64,000 nucleotides of DNA from Arthrobacter sp. AQ5-06 (GCF_003287955.1 NZ_QMKP01000007.1:62001-126000), one strand, 5' to 3'. Positions 1 to 9,132 are shown, counted from the first letter of the stretch. Notes: a model not told the origin generated them from the letters alone. Numbers and translations are program-made.

Positions 1-160
1 CGGCGGCTACTTCGTGATGGAACACGCGGAAGTCCAGGCCGGCTGGATCGCTGGCATGATGCAGCGGACGGGTGCCTGGTCGGAGATCACCACGCACCTG
101 GACCTCAACGGCAAGGAACGCGCCACCAGCGCCGTCCTAGCCGGTCCGCACCTCGAGTGA
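1..160 (+). CDS. prmC: Peptide chain release factor N5-glutamine methyltransferase, C-terminal end (partial)
   Basis: The window opens inside this gene; codons run from base 2 to a TGA at 158-160 and give 52 residues. The segment has the PrmC/HemK C-terminal pattern: GGYFVMEHAE (helping to close the methyltransferase fold), then a WSEITTHLDLNGKERATSA end. PrmC methylates the glutamine of the GGQ motif in release factors RF1 and RF2. The catalytic NPPY motif lies outside the window. A sua5-type gene follows 15 bases later, the usual actinobacterial order. The call rests on a short tail plus context. Confidence 0.8.
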   Translation, partial: GGYFVMEHAEVQAGWIAGMMQRTGAWSEITTHLDLNGKERATSAVLAGPHLE

Positions 161-175
161 TGAAAGAATAGGCCA

Positions 176-997
176 GTGACCACAACCTACAACTGCACGT
201 CAGAGGATCAGCGCGCCCTTGGCCTGGAGCATGCCCAGCGTGCCATCGGCGAAAAGAAGTGCGTGGTTTTCCCCACGGACACGGTCTACGGGATAGCCGC
301 CGATGCCTTCTCGCCGCAGGCCGTCACCATGCTGTTGGCCTCCAAAGGGCGCAGCCGCACCATGCCGCCGCCCGTACTGATTCCCCGAATCAATGCGCTG
401 GACGGCCTGGCCACGGATGTTTCCGCTGATGCCCGTAAGCTCGCAGAGGCGTTTTGGCCCGGGGGACTGACCCTGATCCTGCACGCCCAGCCGTCATTGG
501 ACTGGGACCTGGGTGAGACCCATGGAACAGTGGCCCTACGCATGCCTGCCGACGAAGTGGCCCAGGAACTCCTGACGCTGACCGGTCCGCTGGCTGTGTC
601 CTCGGCCAACCGGACCGGCCAGCCGCCGGCGCAGACCGCCACGGAGGCACGCGCCCAGCTCGCGGAGTCTGTGGAGGTCTACCTCGAAGGCGGTTTCCGG
701 CCGCTGGAAGGAACCGACGCCGTGCCCTCCACGATTGTGGACGCCACCGGTCCGCTCCTGCGCGTGGTGCGCAACGGCGCCGTGTCCCTGGAGCAACTCC
801 GGGAGCACGTTCCGGGCGTCTTGGGCCTGGGCGAAATTCCGATGGCTGAGCCCGGGGAAGCCGCCGTGACCGAGGAGGCCGCAGAGGCTGCAGGAGCCAC
901 AGCGGCCGAAGTGGCCAAGGAAACCGAAGAAGCCGGGGAAGACGCACCTGCCACACGGGAGTCTTCAGCGCCCGCCGAGAAGGATCCGGAGGCATGA
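176..997 (+). CDS. L-threonylcarbamoyladenylate synthase (Sua5/YrdC/YwlC family)
   Basis: This 273-residue protein makes threonylcarbamoyl-AMP from threonine, bicarbonate and ATP, the first step of t6A formation at tRNA position 37. The YrdC fold covers about residues 15-215, with the KKCVVFPTDTVYGIAAD strand-loop, the SKGRSRTMPPPVL lysine/arginine segment and a GPLAVSSANRTGQPP stretch. The last ~55 residues are an Ala/Glu-rich tail with no recognisable domain and are probably disordered. I chose the GTG start at 176; no Shine-Dalgarno is visible and AAGAAT (164-169) ends 7 bases before it, so the mRNA may be leaderless. The stop overlaps the next gene as ATGA. Confidence 0.9.
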   Translation: MTTTYNCTSEDQRALGLEHAQRAIGEKKCVVFPTDTVYGIAADAFSPQAVTMLLASKGRSRTMPPPVLIPRINALDGLATDVSADARKLAEAFWPGGLTLILHAQPSLDWDLGETHGTVALRMPADEVAQELLTLTGPLAVSSANRTGQPPAQTATEARAQLAESVEVYLEGGFRPLEGTDAVPSTIVDATGPLLRVVRNGAVSLEQLREHVPGVLGLGEIPMAEPGEAAVTEEAAEAAGATAAEVAKETEEAGEDAPATRESSAPAEKDPEA

Positions 998-1767
998 TCG
1001 TTGGCCGCGACCGCCTAAGACTCCTGGACGTCGAGGTCACTGCGCTGCCCGAACACCGGATGGCAGAAGTCCTCGGCGATCTGATTGCCGCGGGGGGCCG
1101 ACGCACTGTTGTCGGTCATAACCTTCACAGCTGCTACCTCTATCACACGCTTCCCGGCTTCAAGGCGCTGTACGACTCCGCAGACGTTGTGCTGATGGAC
1201 GGCGCACCGATATACGCGATCTGGAAGCGGCAAGGAACAGCCGCGGCGGCCGATTCCAGCTTCCGCGTCGGTTCCACGGACTGGATCAAACATCTGGCGT
1301 CCGTGACCGGCCTTGACCGGCTGGCAGTGGTGGGGACCAATAGCCTCAGCAATGCGGAGGCCTGCCGCCGGCTGGGGATGCAATTGCCCCAAACAGAGGT
1401 TCTGGGCCTCGCCGGGGAGAACTGGAGCCCGGGCCGCGAACGCGCCGTCGTCGAGGAACTTCGGGCTTTCCAGCCGAACCTCGTCCTCGTGGGGTTGGGG
1501 ATGCCGTTGCAGGAAACCTTCCTATGGCAGCGCCGCGGCGATCTCCCGGACGCGGTGTATGGTGCCGTGGGCGGAGCGCTGGACCAGGTTTCCGGCCACC
1601 AGCGGCTCGCCCCACGGTGGCTGGGCCGGCTGGGCTTTGAATCGCTATGGCGTCTCATTCACTCACCCCGGAGGGTATTCGGACGCGTGTTCATTGAGCC
1701 CTGGAAGCTGGCCGCTGTCCTGGCCAGCCGGAAATTTCAATCCAAGGATACAGGGGCCAGCAAATGA
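994..1767 (+). CDS. WecG/TagA/CpsF-family glycosyltransferase
   Basis: A 257-residue protein of the family that transfers N-acetylmannosamine-type sugars onto polyprenyl-diphosphate-linked GlcNAc (WecG in enterobacterial common antigen, TagA in wall teichoic acid). Family hallmarks are the early DGAPIYAIWKRQG segment, the VLVGLGMPLQETFLW motif near residue 170 and the C-terminal basic RLIHSPRRVFGRVFIEPWKL membrane-contact tail. It overlaps sua5 (ATGA) upstream and the GT2 gene downstream. With the WecA/TagO-type gene at 2720 it suggests assembly of a lipid-linked cell-wall or surface glycan. The exact sugar donor cannot be read from sequence. Confidence 0.85.
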   Translation: MIVGRDRLRLLDVEVTALPEHRMAEVLGDLIAAGGRRTVVGHNLHSCYLYHTLPGFKALYDSADVVLMDGAPIYAIWKRQGTAAAADSSFRVGSTDWIKHLASVTGLDRLAVVGTNSLSNAEACRRLGMQLPQTEVLGLAGENWSPGRERAVVEELRAFQPNLVLVGLGMPLQETFLWQRRGDLPDAVYGAVGGALDQVSGHQRLAPRWLGRLGFESLWRLIHSPRRVFGRVFIEPWKLAAVLASRKFQSKDTGASK

Positions 1768-2723
1768 CCAAGAACGTCGTCGCCGTGGTTGTCACGTACA
1801 ACCGGCGGGACCTCCTCGAGACCACGCTCCGAGGCATCACCTCCGGAACAGTTCTGCCTTCCACTATCGTCATCGTCGACAATGCGTCCACGGACGGCAC
1901 CCAGGGTTTCCTGGTCGCGTATGCCGGACCGGTTCCCACGGACACCATCAGGCTCCCGCAGAACCTGGGTGGGGCCGGCGGGTTTGTGGTAGGCATGGAG
2001 CGCGCGGTCCTGGACCATGCAGCAGACTATGTCTGGATCATGGACGACGACACGGAACCGCAGCCCCGGACGCTTGAAGAAGCCCTTTCAGCTTCACAGG
2101 CCTACGCTGCTGAAGCCGGTCGGGAGCCCAGTTTTATTGCCAGCCGTGTGGTCTGGACCGACGGGCGGGACCACCCGATGAACCGGATGCGTCCACGGCT
2201 GGGTGCCAGCGAGGACGACCGCGGGATCGCGTGCCGTGCCGGGGGAGTGCAGATCAGGACCGCGTCTTTCGTCTCGATCCTGATCGAAGCCGGGCAGATA
2301 CGACACCATGGACTTCCTATCGCCGACTACTTCATCTGGAATGACGATCTGGAGTACACAGCTCGGATCTCCCGGGCCAGCAATGCCATCTGCGTTAAAA
2401 AGTCCGTGGCGAACCACCACACGAAGTCCATTGAGGACGCCAGAGCTGATCCTGGTGCGCGCTTCTACTACGAAGTGCGGAACAAACTTTGGGTCTACAC
2501 ACGTTCAGCGGCGCTCACTCCACGGGAGAAGGTGCTGTACTCAGGCGCCTCCGCCCGCAACTGGACCCGGACAATAGCCGGCTCACCGAACAAGCTCCTG
2601 CTCATCAAGGGACTCCTGCGCGGGCTGCTGCATGGAATGAAGGCGCCCCGCAGCAACGAGCAGGTCCTCAGCGGAATCTATCCGCTCCGCGATGTGCGGC
2701 GTGCAGGGGGACCAGTCACATGA
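1764..2723 (+). CDS. Family 2 glycosyltransferase (GlfT/rhamnosyltransferase-like)
   Basis: A 319-residue cytoplasmic GT-A fold enzyme. It opens with the GT2 signature VVVTYNRRDLL and DNASTDGT, has the metal-binding DDDTEPQP motif near residue 94 and an acceptor-side NDDLEYTARISR motif near residue 195 like that of galactofuranosyl/rhamnosyl transferases. It overlaps the preceding WecG-type gene by four bases and the following phosphoglycosyltransferase gene by four bases, so the three are very likely co-translated and build one lipid-linked glycan. Donor and acceptor are not determinable here. Confidence 0.85.
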   Translation: MTKNVVAVVVTYNRRDLLETTLRGITSGTVLPSTIVIVDNASTDGTQGFLVAYAGPVPTDTIRLPQNLGGAGGFVVGMERAVLDHAADYVWIMDDDTEPQPRTLEEALSASQAYAAEAGREPSFIASRVVWTDGRDHPMNRMRPRLGASEDDRGIACRAGGVQIRTASFVSILIEAGQIRHHGLPIADYFIWNDDLEYTARISRASNAICVKKSVANHHTKSIEDARADPGARFYYEVRNKLWVYTRSAALTPREKVLYSGASARNWTRTIAGSPNKLLLIKGLLRGLLHGMKAPRSNEQVLSGIYPLRDVRRAGGPVT

Positions 2724-3832
2724 TTATGTACCTCCTTATGGGGCTGACGGCTGCCATTGTGTCCTACGGGGCCACGTGGGTTGCCCGGGTCATCGGCAAC
2801 CGGCTTGAACTCCACGCCCCCATCCGCAGCCGAGACATGCATTCGACGCCGATATCCCGGCTGGGCGGTGTGGCCATCTTTCTTGGCGTGCTGGTGGCCC
2901 TCATCGTGGCCAGCCAGTCCTTCTTCGTCAAGGACATCTACCGGAACAACTTCTCGCCATGGGGCGTATTGGCGGGCGCGGCGCTGATCGTGCTCGTGGG
3001 GATCGCGGACGACCTCCTGGACATCCGTTGGTGGGTGAAACTCATCGGCCAGAGCGCCGCAGCCATGGTGGTGGCCATCTGGGGAGTCCGGATGACCATT
3101 GTCCCGTGGGTTCCGGAGCCGATCTACCTGGAGAACGAACTGCTCCGGGTGGTGCTGACGGCCGGGCTCATCGTTACCACCATGAACGCCTTCAACTTCA
3201 TTGACGGCCTCGACGGGTTGGCCGCCGGCGTGGCCATCATCGGTGGAACTGCCTTCTTCTTCACGGCGTACTGGGTGCACCGGAACGCCGTCCTGTTGGA
3301 CTACTCGGACCTGGCCACCCTCCTCACCGCCGTCGTCGTTGGCAGTTGCATCGGTTTCCTGCCGCACAACTGGTTCCCGTCCAAGATCTTTATGGGCGAT
3401 TCCGGTGCCATGCTGATCGGCCTGCTGATGGCGGCCGCCGGCATCATCTCCACGGGCCAGATCACCTCAGGGCTGTACGACCGCGCCAACGGTATCTCCA
3501 CCGTCATACCGATTCTGCTGCCCTTCGCCGTTCTGTTCCTGCCATTGCTTGACCTGAGCCTCGCCGTCGTCCGCCGGACCGCGCGGGGACGTTCGCCATG
3601 GTCCGCAGACCGCGGCCACCTCCACCACAAGCTGCTGGAAATCGGCTACTCGCACCGGACGGCCGTGATCCTGATGTACCTCTGGACCGCCATCCTGTCC
3701 TTCGGGGGATTGGCTTTTGCCGTCTTCCCCTGGCAAGTTGTATTGGCCGCGGACATCTTCGCCACGCTGGTCATGGGCCTGATTACGGCCTGGCCATACC
3801 TGCGCCGCCACAGTGACCAGTCGCCGGCGTAA
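2720..3832 (+). CDS. Polyprenyl-phosphate GlcNAc-1-phosphate transferase (WecA/TagO/MraY family)
   Basis: A 370-residue polytopic membrane enzyme that moves a sugar-1-phosphate from a UDP-sugar to polyprenyl phosphate, the committed step of lipid-linked glycan synthesis. About ten membrane segments are visible, with the family motifs DDLLDIRWW, NAFNFIDGLDGLAAG, FMGDSGAM and the C-terminal HLHHKLLEIGYSHR (His motif of WecA/TagO). I chose the ATG at 2720, which overlaps the GT2 stop as ATGA, although the frame stays open upstream. In mycobacteria the equivalent gene also sits just before the ATP synthase operon. The following 90 bases hold the atp promoter. Confidence 0.92.
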   Translation: MIMYLLMGLTAAIVSYGATWVARVIGNRLELHAPIRSRDMHSTPISRLGGVAIFLGVLVALIVASQSFFVKDIYRNNFSPWGVLAGAALIVLVGIADDLLDIRWWVKLIGQSAAAMVVAIWGVRMTIVPWVPEPIYLENELLRVVLTAGLIVTTMNAFNFIDGLDGLAAGVAIIGGTAFFFTAYWVHRNAVLLDYSDLATLLTAVVVGSCIGFLPHNWFPSKIFMGDSGAMLIGLLMAAAGIISTGQITSGLYDRANGISTVIPILLPFAVLFLPLLDLSLAVVRRTARGRSPWSADRGHLHHKLLEIGYSHRTAVILMYLWTAILSFGGLAFAVFPWQVVLAADIFATLVMGLITAWPYLRRHSDQSPA

Positions 3833-3837
3833 CAGCG

Positions 3838-3888
3838 TTCGGATTTATTTCTATCTCGTGTAGAATTTAGGGGCAGCCCAAGCTGCCC
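3838..3888 (+). promoter_or_regulatory. Predicted atp operon promoter with start-proximal hairpin
   Basis: TTCGGA (3838-3843), a 17-base spacer and TAGAAT (3861-3866) form a plausible sigma70-type promoter; transcription would start near 3873. The first transcribed bases form a perfect 7-bp hairpin, GGGCAGC (3871-3877) and GCTGCCC (3882-3888) with a CCAA loop. The hairpin at the 5' end could stabilise the long atp mRNA. It serves the genes from 3924 to at least 11848. Confidence 0.55.
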
Positions 3889-3923
3889 TCCACCAGCCCC
3901 AGGGCGCCGACGATTGGGATCTT

Positions 3924-4406
3924 ATGACCTCCAACGCCGAATCCGGACGTGCGTCCGGCAGCGGACCCGTTGGTGTTTCCGGTCCCACGCGGTCCCTGTG
4001 GCTTCGCCTCCTCGCACTCAGTTCAGCTGCCGGTGCAGGCGCACTGATCCTGGCCGGCATCCCGGCTGTGATCCTGAACGGCCCCAGCGGCGTCCTGTCC
4101 AGTACTTTGGGCGGCCTCCTGGTGATGCTCTTCTTCTCGATCAGTCTTCTCGTGGGCCACTTCATGGGGCGCAACAACCCCTCCGGTGCCATCGGAATGT
4201 TCGTGGCCACCTATTTTGTCAAGGTAGTGGGCTTTGCAGTTGTCCTGTTTGTGATCGGAGCACCTGCCTGGCTTCACGGACAATGGTTCCTGATTGGTGC
4301 CGTTGCCACTGTTGTTTTCTGGCAGGCCGCCGAAATCTACGGCTTCAGCACGGCCCGCCTCCAGATTTACAACGACCCCGAGCCCAAGGAGCCGAACGAT
4401 GTCTGA
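3924..4406 (+). CDS. ATP synthase protein I-like membrane protein
   Basis: A 160-residue protein with a polar 25-residue N-terminus and four hydrophobic segments (about 27-50, 57-80, 88-112, 117-140), the layout of AtpI (ATP_synt_I family). AtpI is a non-essential accessory factor helping c-ring assembly or stability. It is the first gene of the atp operon and overlaps the next small membrane protein gene by eight bases. Assignment rests mainly on position and topology, because AtpI is poorly conserved. Confidence 0.7.
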   Translation: MTSNAESGRASGSGPVGVSGPTRSLWLRLLALSSAAGAGALILAGIPAVILNGPSGVLSSTLGGLLVMLFFSISLLVGHFMGRNNPSGAIGMFVATYFVKVVGFAVVLFVIGAPAWLHGQWFLIGAVATVVFWQAAEIYGFSTARLQIYNDPEPKEPNDV

Positions 4407-4737
4407 TCGGAAACGAACAGCGGAAAACGGTTCCTCCGTGCCCAAGAACGCTGCTCCCACGCCGGGGGTGTCGGCCGAAAACAACGACGGCGGATACAAC
4501 GCCGGAATGGCCGTCTTTAGCTACATTATTGGCGGAATCACCGTCTGGAGTTTGATAGGGTGGGGTCTGGATTATCTGTGGGGAACCCGCTGGATCGTGC
4601 TCGCAGGCGCTCTGCTTGGAGCTCTCGGAGGTTTCTATCTTTCCCACATGCATGGCCTTACCAGTTCCAGAACCACGGCCGGTAAGAGCAGCGCAGACAG
4701 CGGCCCGTCCGCGGACGGAAACACAAATGCCAAATAA
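4399..4737 (+). CDS. AtpZ/AtpI-like small membrane protein of the ATP synthase operon
   Basis: A 112-residue protein with a disordered N-terminal third and two transmembrane segments (about residues 35-55 and 62-82, joined by GWGLDYLWGTRW), the AtpZ/putative F0F1-ATPase subunit arrangement. Start ATG at 4399 overlaps the stop of the preceding gene. AtpZ and AtpI are thought to assist c-ring assembly and Mg uptake in some bacteria; here the role is inferred only from family and place. The 81 bases to atpB contain a purine-rich ribosome site. Confidence 0.7.
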   Translation: MSDRKRTAENGSSVPKNAAPTPGVSAENNDGGYNAGMAVFSYIIGGITVWSLIGWGLDYLWGTRWIVLAGALLGALGGFYLSHMHGLTSSRTTAGKSSADSGPSADGNTNAK

Positions 4738-4818
4738 TTTCACAGGGGGAGCTGCGGAGCATAAATCCGCGGGTCCTCGACCAACGCCCAATGACGGACA
4801 CTGCAGAGAGGAAACGCG

Positions 4819-5619
4819 TTGATCGCGCTTGCGCTCCCGGCCCAAGATTCAGGAGAGTTCAATCCTCCTGGAATTGAAGAAATGCACCTGCCGGCAATCC
4901 TGCCGTGGGGGGTGGCTGACGGATTCTCCAAGCAGATGCTGCTCGTAATCCTGTCAGTCGTCATTATCGCCACATTCTTTCTGCTAGCTGCGCGGAAGCA
5001 GCAGCTTGTTCCCGGCAAGCTCCAGTTCGCTGGTGAAATGGCCTATGGCTTTGTGCGTAACAGCATCGCCAAGGACATTATCGGTGGCAAAGACTTTATG
5101 AAGTATGTGCCGCTGTTGTTCAGCCTCTTCTTCTTTATCCTCGTAAACAACATTTACGGCGCCATTCCCGTGATCCAGCTCCCGAGCTTCTCCCACGTCG
5201 GCGGCGCCTATGTCCTCGCGGGCATTGTTTACGTCACCTGGATTGCCATCGGCATCAAGAAGAACGGCCTGAAGTACTTCAAGCTGGCCACCGTACCTTC
5301 CGGCGTTCCGGTCTATATTCTCCCGCTCATCATCCCTATCGAGATCATCTCGAACTTCCTGGTCCGGCCCGTCACGCACAGCCTGCGTCTCTTTGCCACC
5401 ATGCTGGCCGGTCACCTGATCGTCATGATCGCCGGTTCCGGCATTGAGTTCCTGATAATGCAGGAGAACATCCTGCTCAAGGGAACCTCCCTTCTGGTCA
5501 TCGCCGGTGCCGTCGCCATGTACATGCTGGAAGCACTGATCATGGCCTTGCAGGCCTATGTCTTCACGTTGCTGACCGCCATCTACATCGAAGGCGCGCT
5601 GCACGCGGACAGCCACTAG
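4819..5619 (+). CDS. atpB: ATP synthase Fo subunit a
   Basis: A 266-residue membrane protein that forms the proton half-channels at the c-ring. The conserved channel arginine is in SLRLFATMLAGHL in the penultimate helix, with the QAYVFTLLTAIYIEGALH last helix typical of subunit a. The start is a TTG at 4819 preceded by AGAGAGGA (4807-4814), a good ribosome site; no ATG is available before residue 22. The N-terminal segment carries the acidic, periplasmic-facing stretch usual for actinobacterial subunit a. Confidence 0.95.
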   Translation: MIALALPAQDSGEFNPPGIEEMHLPAILPWGVADGFSKQMLLVILSVVIIATFFLLAARKQQLVPGKLQFAGEMAYGFVRNSIAKDIIGGKDFMKYVPLLFSLFFFILVNNIYGAIPVIQLPSFSHVGGAYVLAGIVYVTWIAIGIKKNGLKYFKLATVPSGVPVYILPLIIPIEIISNFLVRPVTHSLRLFATMLAGHLIVMIAGSGIEFLIMQENILLKGTSLLVIAGAVAMYMLEALIMALQAYVFTLLTAIYIEGALHADSH

Positions 5620-5697
5620 GCACCCACAAACTTCCCCTCACGGGGATGAAGCAAACCAAACAACCTGCCACATAGATGGCATCTTGAAAGGAATAAA

Positions 5698-5901
5698 ATG
5701 GAAGGCAATCTCAACCTCGTAGGTTACGGTCTGTCCGCAATCGGCGGTGGTATCGGTGTTGGTCTCGTGTTCGCCGCTTACATCAACGGCGTAGCACGTC
5801 AGCCGGAAGCCCAGCGCGTCCTGCAGCCGATCGCATTCCTCGGCCTCGCGCTGACTGAAGCCCTCGCCATCCTCGGCCTGGTCTTCGCTTTCGTTCTCTA
5901 G
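5698..5901 (+). CDS. atpE: ATP synthase Fo subunit c
   Basis: A 67-residue two-helix hairpin. Helix 1 has the glycine-rich packing motif ([15 protein letters not shown]), the polar loop is ARQPEAQ, and helix 2 carries the proton-binding glutamate in ALTEALAI. No sodium-binding pattern is evident, so a proton-driven ring is expected. Ribosome site GAAAGGA sits just upstream of the ATG. Length is slightly shorter than the mycobacterial c subunit. Confidence 0.96.
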   Translation: MEGNLNLVGYGLSAIGGGIGVGLVFAAYINGVARQPEAQRVLQPIAFLGLALTEALAILGLVFAFVL

Positions 5902-5957
5902 TCCGACTTCAGAACCAAGCGAACATCCAGAACCGAGTAGAAAAGGACGGGTGAATT

Positions 5958-6509
5958 ATGAACCAGGTGATCATCTCAGCCGCCACAGAGGGCGAGACTA
6001 ACCCACTGGTACCCAACGTCTGGGAAATGGGCGTTGTCCTCGTCGGCTTTGCTGTCCTCATGTTCATCGTGGTCAAGTTCATTGTCCCGATGTTCGAGAA
6101 GACGTTTGCAGAGCGCGCAGAGGCAATCGAAGGCGGTATTGCCAAGGCTGAAAAGGCCCAGGCAGAAGCATCAGCCGCTCTCGAAGAGTACAAGCAGCAG
6201 CTCACGGACGCCCGCGCGGAAGCTAACCGCATCCGCGAGGAAGCCCGTGCTGAAGGCGCGCAGATCCTTGCAGATCTGAAGGAAAAGGCTGCCTCTGAGT
6301 CTGCCCGCATCACGGCCCAGGCTCACGTGCAGATTGAATCGGAGCGCCAGGCCGCAGTTGTATCCCTGCGTTCCGAGGTTGGCACGCTGGCCACCACGCT
6401 GGCAGGCCGCATCGTTGGCGAAGCACTCAACGATGACGAGCGTTCCGCCCGTGTGGTTGACCGCTTCCTGGCAGATCTGGAGAACCAGAACGCAGGTGCA
6501 GCTAAGTAA
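5958..6509 (+). CDS. atpF: ATP synthase Fo subunit b
   Basis: A 183-residue protein with one N-terminal transmembrane helix (about residues 20-45) followed by a long charged helical stalk rich in Ala, Glu, Lys and Arg, including the family segment AEANRIREEARAEGA. Two copies form the peripheral stator. The stop TAA shares its last base with the ATG of atpH, indicating translational coupling. A 56-base gap with GGACGGGTGA upstream of the ATG separates it from atpE. Confidence 0.95.
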   Translation: MNQVIISAATEGETNPLVPNVWEMGVVLVGFAVLMFIVVKFIVPMFEKTFAERAEAIEGGIAKAEKAQAEASAALEEYKQQLTDARAEANRIREEARAEGAQILADLKEKAASESARITAQAHVQIESERQAAVVSLRSEVGTLATTLAGRIVGEALNDDERSARVVDRFLADLENQNAGAAK

Positions 6510-7336
6510 TGTCAGGTGTATCGAGCGAATCGCTGACCACGGCGCTGACCCAACTGGAAGCAAAACTTCCGTTGGCCTCGCTGCAGTTGGCTAAGGAACT
6601 CTTCGGAATCCTGGGAACGGTGGACAGCTCGGCTGGCTTGCGCCGCGCCCTGACTGACCCGTCCCGCACCGGTGACGAAAAGTCGGCGCTGGTCAAGCAG
6701 CTTGTTGGCGGAAAAGTCTCCGCTGAGGCTGCGGACATCGCGGGCGGACTGGCCAGTTCACGCTGGGCATCGGCCCGAGATATCGGCGATGCACTCGAGA
6801 CGCTTGCCTCAACGGTGGTCATTGCCGTTGCTGAAAACAAGTCGGCCGTTTCTGCCTCCGGAATCTCTGGGCTGGAAGAGCTGGAGAACGATCTGTTCTC
6901 CTTCAACCAGGCCGTTGCCTCCAACCATGAGGTACAACGTGCTCTGTCGGAGCCGCAGGCCAGTGCTGCAGCGAAGATCGGGTTGGCTCAGAAGCTGCAT
7001 CCCGACGCAGGCGAGGAAGCAAAAGTCCTCATTGCGCAGGCAGTTTCCCAGCCCCGCGGCATCAAGCCGACAAGGCTGGTAGCCCGGTTCGCCGAGCTAG
7101 CGGCGAAGCGGCAGCAGCGCTGGATTGCAACGGTCAGCGTCACCCGTCCGTTGACGGAGACGCAGTTTGCCCGCCTCCAGGCAGGGCTTAATTCCCTGTA
7201 CGGTCGCGAGCTCAAGATCAACATCACCGTTGATCCTGAACTGATCGGCGGAATCCGTGTCCAGGTGGGTGACGAAGTGCTTGACGCTTCGGTTATCACC
7301 CGGCTGGGACAGCTTCACCGCCAACTGGCCGGTTAG
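6509..7336 (+). CDS. atpH: ATP synthase F1 subunit delta
   Basis: A 275-residue subunit that links the stator stalk to the top of F1. The C-terminal half holds the OSCP/delta pattern (LLPL-type segment replaced by VARFAELAAKRQQRWIATV, then GRELKINITVDPELIGGIRV). It is about 100 residues longer than the E. coli protein; an enlarged delta is common in actinobacteria, though mycobacteria fuse it to a b-type subunit, which is not the case here. Start ATG overlaps the atpF stop. Confidence 0.93.
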   Translation: MSGVSSESLTTALTQLEAKLPLASLQLAKELFGILGTVDSSAGLRRALTDPSRTGDEKSALVKQLVGGKVSAEAADIAGGLASSRWASARDIGDALETLASTVVIAVAENKSAVSASGISGLEELENDLFSFNQAVASNHEVQRALSEPQASAAAKIGLAQKLHPDAGEEAKVLIAQAVSQPRGIKPTRLVARFAELAAKRQQRWIATVSVTRPLTETQFARLQAGLNSLYGRELKINITVDPELIGGIRVQVGDEVLDASVITRLGQLHRQLAG

Positions 7337-7419
7337 CCGGACAAGCACAACTTAACGAAACGAAACCCCGGTCATCGTGAGCAACGATGATCACGAAAAC
7401 AGGAGAGCAGGGACTGCAG

Positions 7420-9057
7420 ATGGCCGAATTGACCATCAACGCCGACGACGTCCGTAATGCGTTGAACGAGTTCGCGGCGTCCTACGAACCCGGAAACGCG
7501 GAGCGCGTAGAGGTTGGCCGTGTAACAACCGCAGGTGACGGCATCGCCCGTGTTGAGGGCCTTCCCTCGGTCATGGCGAACGAGCTGCTTCGCTTTGAAG
7601 ACGGCACCCTGGGCCTTGCCCAGAACCTTGACGTCCGCGAGATCGGTGTCATCGTACTCGGTGACTTCACCGGAATCGAAGAGGGCCAGGAAGTCCACCG
7701 CACGGGTCAGGTTTTGTCCGTACCGGTAGGCGACGCCTTCCTCGGCCGCGTGGTTGACCCCTTGGGCCAGCCCATCGACGACCTTGGCGAGATCAAGGCC
7801 GAAACCACCCGTGCGCTGGAACTCCAGGCGCCCGGCGTGACCCAGCGTAAGTCGGTCCACGAGCCGATGCAGACCGGTCTGAAGGCTATCGACGCCATGA
7901 TCCCGATCGGCCGCGGCCAGCGTCAGCTGATCATCGGTGACCGCCAGACCGGCAAGTCGGCTATCGCTATCGACACCATCATCAACCAGAAGGCCAACTG
8001 GGCTTCCGGCGATGTGACCAAGCAGGTGCGTTGCATCTACGTGGCAATCGGTCAGAAGGCGTCCACCATTGCGGCTGTCCGTCAGACCCTTGAGGACAAC
8101 GGCGCACTGGAATACACCACCATTGTGGCTTCCCCCGCGTCTGACCCCGCAGGCTTCAAGTACCTGGCACCGTACGCCGGTTCGGCCATTGGCCAGCACT
8201 GGATGTACGGCGGCAAGCACGTCCTCATCGTGTTTGATGACCTCTCCAAGCAGGCCGAGGCCTACCGTGCAGTTTCACTGCTGCTGCGCCGCCCGCCGGG
8301 ACGCGAAGCCTACCCGGGCGACGTCTTCTACTTGCACTCCCGTCTGCTGGAGCGTTGTGCCAAGCTCTCCGACGAGCTCGGTGCCGGCTCGATGACCGGC
8401 CTGCCGCTCATCGAAACCAAGGCAAACGACGTCTCTGCCTACATCCCGACCAACGTGATCTCCATTACCGATGGCCAGATCTTCCTGCAGTCGGACCTCT
8501 TCAACGCCAACCAGCGTCCGGCCGTCGACGTGGGTGTCTCTGTGTCCCGCGTTGGTGGTGCTGCGCAGGTCAAGTCCATGAAGAAGGTTTCCGGTACTTT
8601 GAAGCTGGAATTGGCCCAGTACCGCGACATGCAGGCATTCGCCATGTTCGCATCGGACCTCGATGCCGCATCGCGCCAGCAGCTGACCCGTGGTGCGCGT
8701 CTGATGGAACTGCTCAAGCAGGGCCAGTACTCACCGTTCCCGATCGAGAACCAGGTTGTGTCCATCTGGGCCGGTACCAACGGCCACCTCGATGAGGTTC
8801 CTGTTGAGGACATCAACCGCTTTGAGACCGAATTCCTGGAGCACCTCAAGCACAAGTCCTCCATCCTGACCACGCTGGCGCAGACCAACGTTATGGACGA
8901 TGACACTGCTGAAGCACTGAAGACCGCAATTGTGGCCTTCAAAAAGGGCTTCTTCGGTGAAGGTGACAACCGCCTGGTAGGCGCCGGCCACGAGGAGCAC
9001 GAAGCTATCTCGGAAACCGATGTAGACCAGGAAAAGATCGTCAAGCAGAAGCGCTAG
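7420..9057 (+). CDS. atpA: ATP synthase F1 subunit alpha
   Basis: A 545-residue non-catalytic nucleotide-binding subunit of the F1 hexamer. Walker A is GDRQTGKS near residue 173, preceded by [16 protein letters not shown], and the [17 protein letters not shown] signature lies near residue 370. I chose the ATG at 7420 ([15 protein letters not shown]), with AGGAG at 7401-7405 a little far upstream; an in-frame ATG at 7387 would add 11 residues that do not look conserved. A very strong hairpin follows the stop (9069-9103). Confidence 0.96.
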   Translation: MAELTINADDVRNALNEFAASYEPGNAERVEVGRVTTAGDGIARVEGLPSVMANELLRFEDGTLGLAQNLDVREIGVIVLGDFTGIEEGQEVHRTGQVLSVPVGDAFLGRVVDPLGQPIDDLGEIKAETTRALELQAPGVTQRKSVHEPMQTGLKAIDAMIPIGRGQRQLIIGDRQTGKSAIAIDTIINQKANWASGDVTKQVRCIYVAIGQKASTIAAVRQTLEDNGALEYTTIVASPASDPAGFKYLAPYAGSAIGQHWMYGGKHVLIVFDDLSKQAEAYRAVSLLLRRPPGREAYPGDVFYLHSRLLERCAKLSDELGAGSMTGLPLIETKANDVSAYIPTNVISITDGQIFLQSDLFNANQRPAVDVGVSVSRVGGAAQVKSMKKVSGTLKLELAQYRDMQAFAMFASDLDAASRQQLTRGARLMELLKQGQYSPFPIENQVVSIWAGTNGHLDEVPVEDINRFETEFLEHLKHKSSILTTLAQTNVMDDDTAEALKTAIVAFKKGFFGEGDNRLVGAGHEEHEAISETDVDQEKIVKQKR

Positions 9058-9068
9058 TTTCGCTGGCA

Positions 9069-9103
9069 GGGACTGCCGGGACCTTTGAGGTTCCGGCAGT
9101 CCC
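9069..9103 (+). other. Intercistronic RNA hairpin between atpA and atpG
   Basis: GGGACTGCCGGGACC (9069-9083) pairs with GGTTCCGGCAGTCCC (9089-9103) across a TTTGA loop: 15 pairs with one G-U wobble. No U-tract follows and the operon continues 29 bases later with a good ribosome site for atpG, so it is unlikely to be a full terminator. It could set the alpha to gamma ratio or protect the upstream mRNA from 3' exonucleases. Confidence 0.7.
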
Positions 9104-9132
9104 GGCCATCGGGATCTTAGGAAAGGAAAAGT

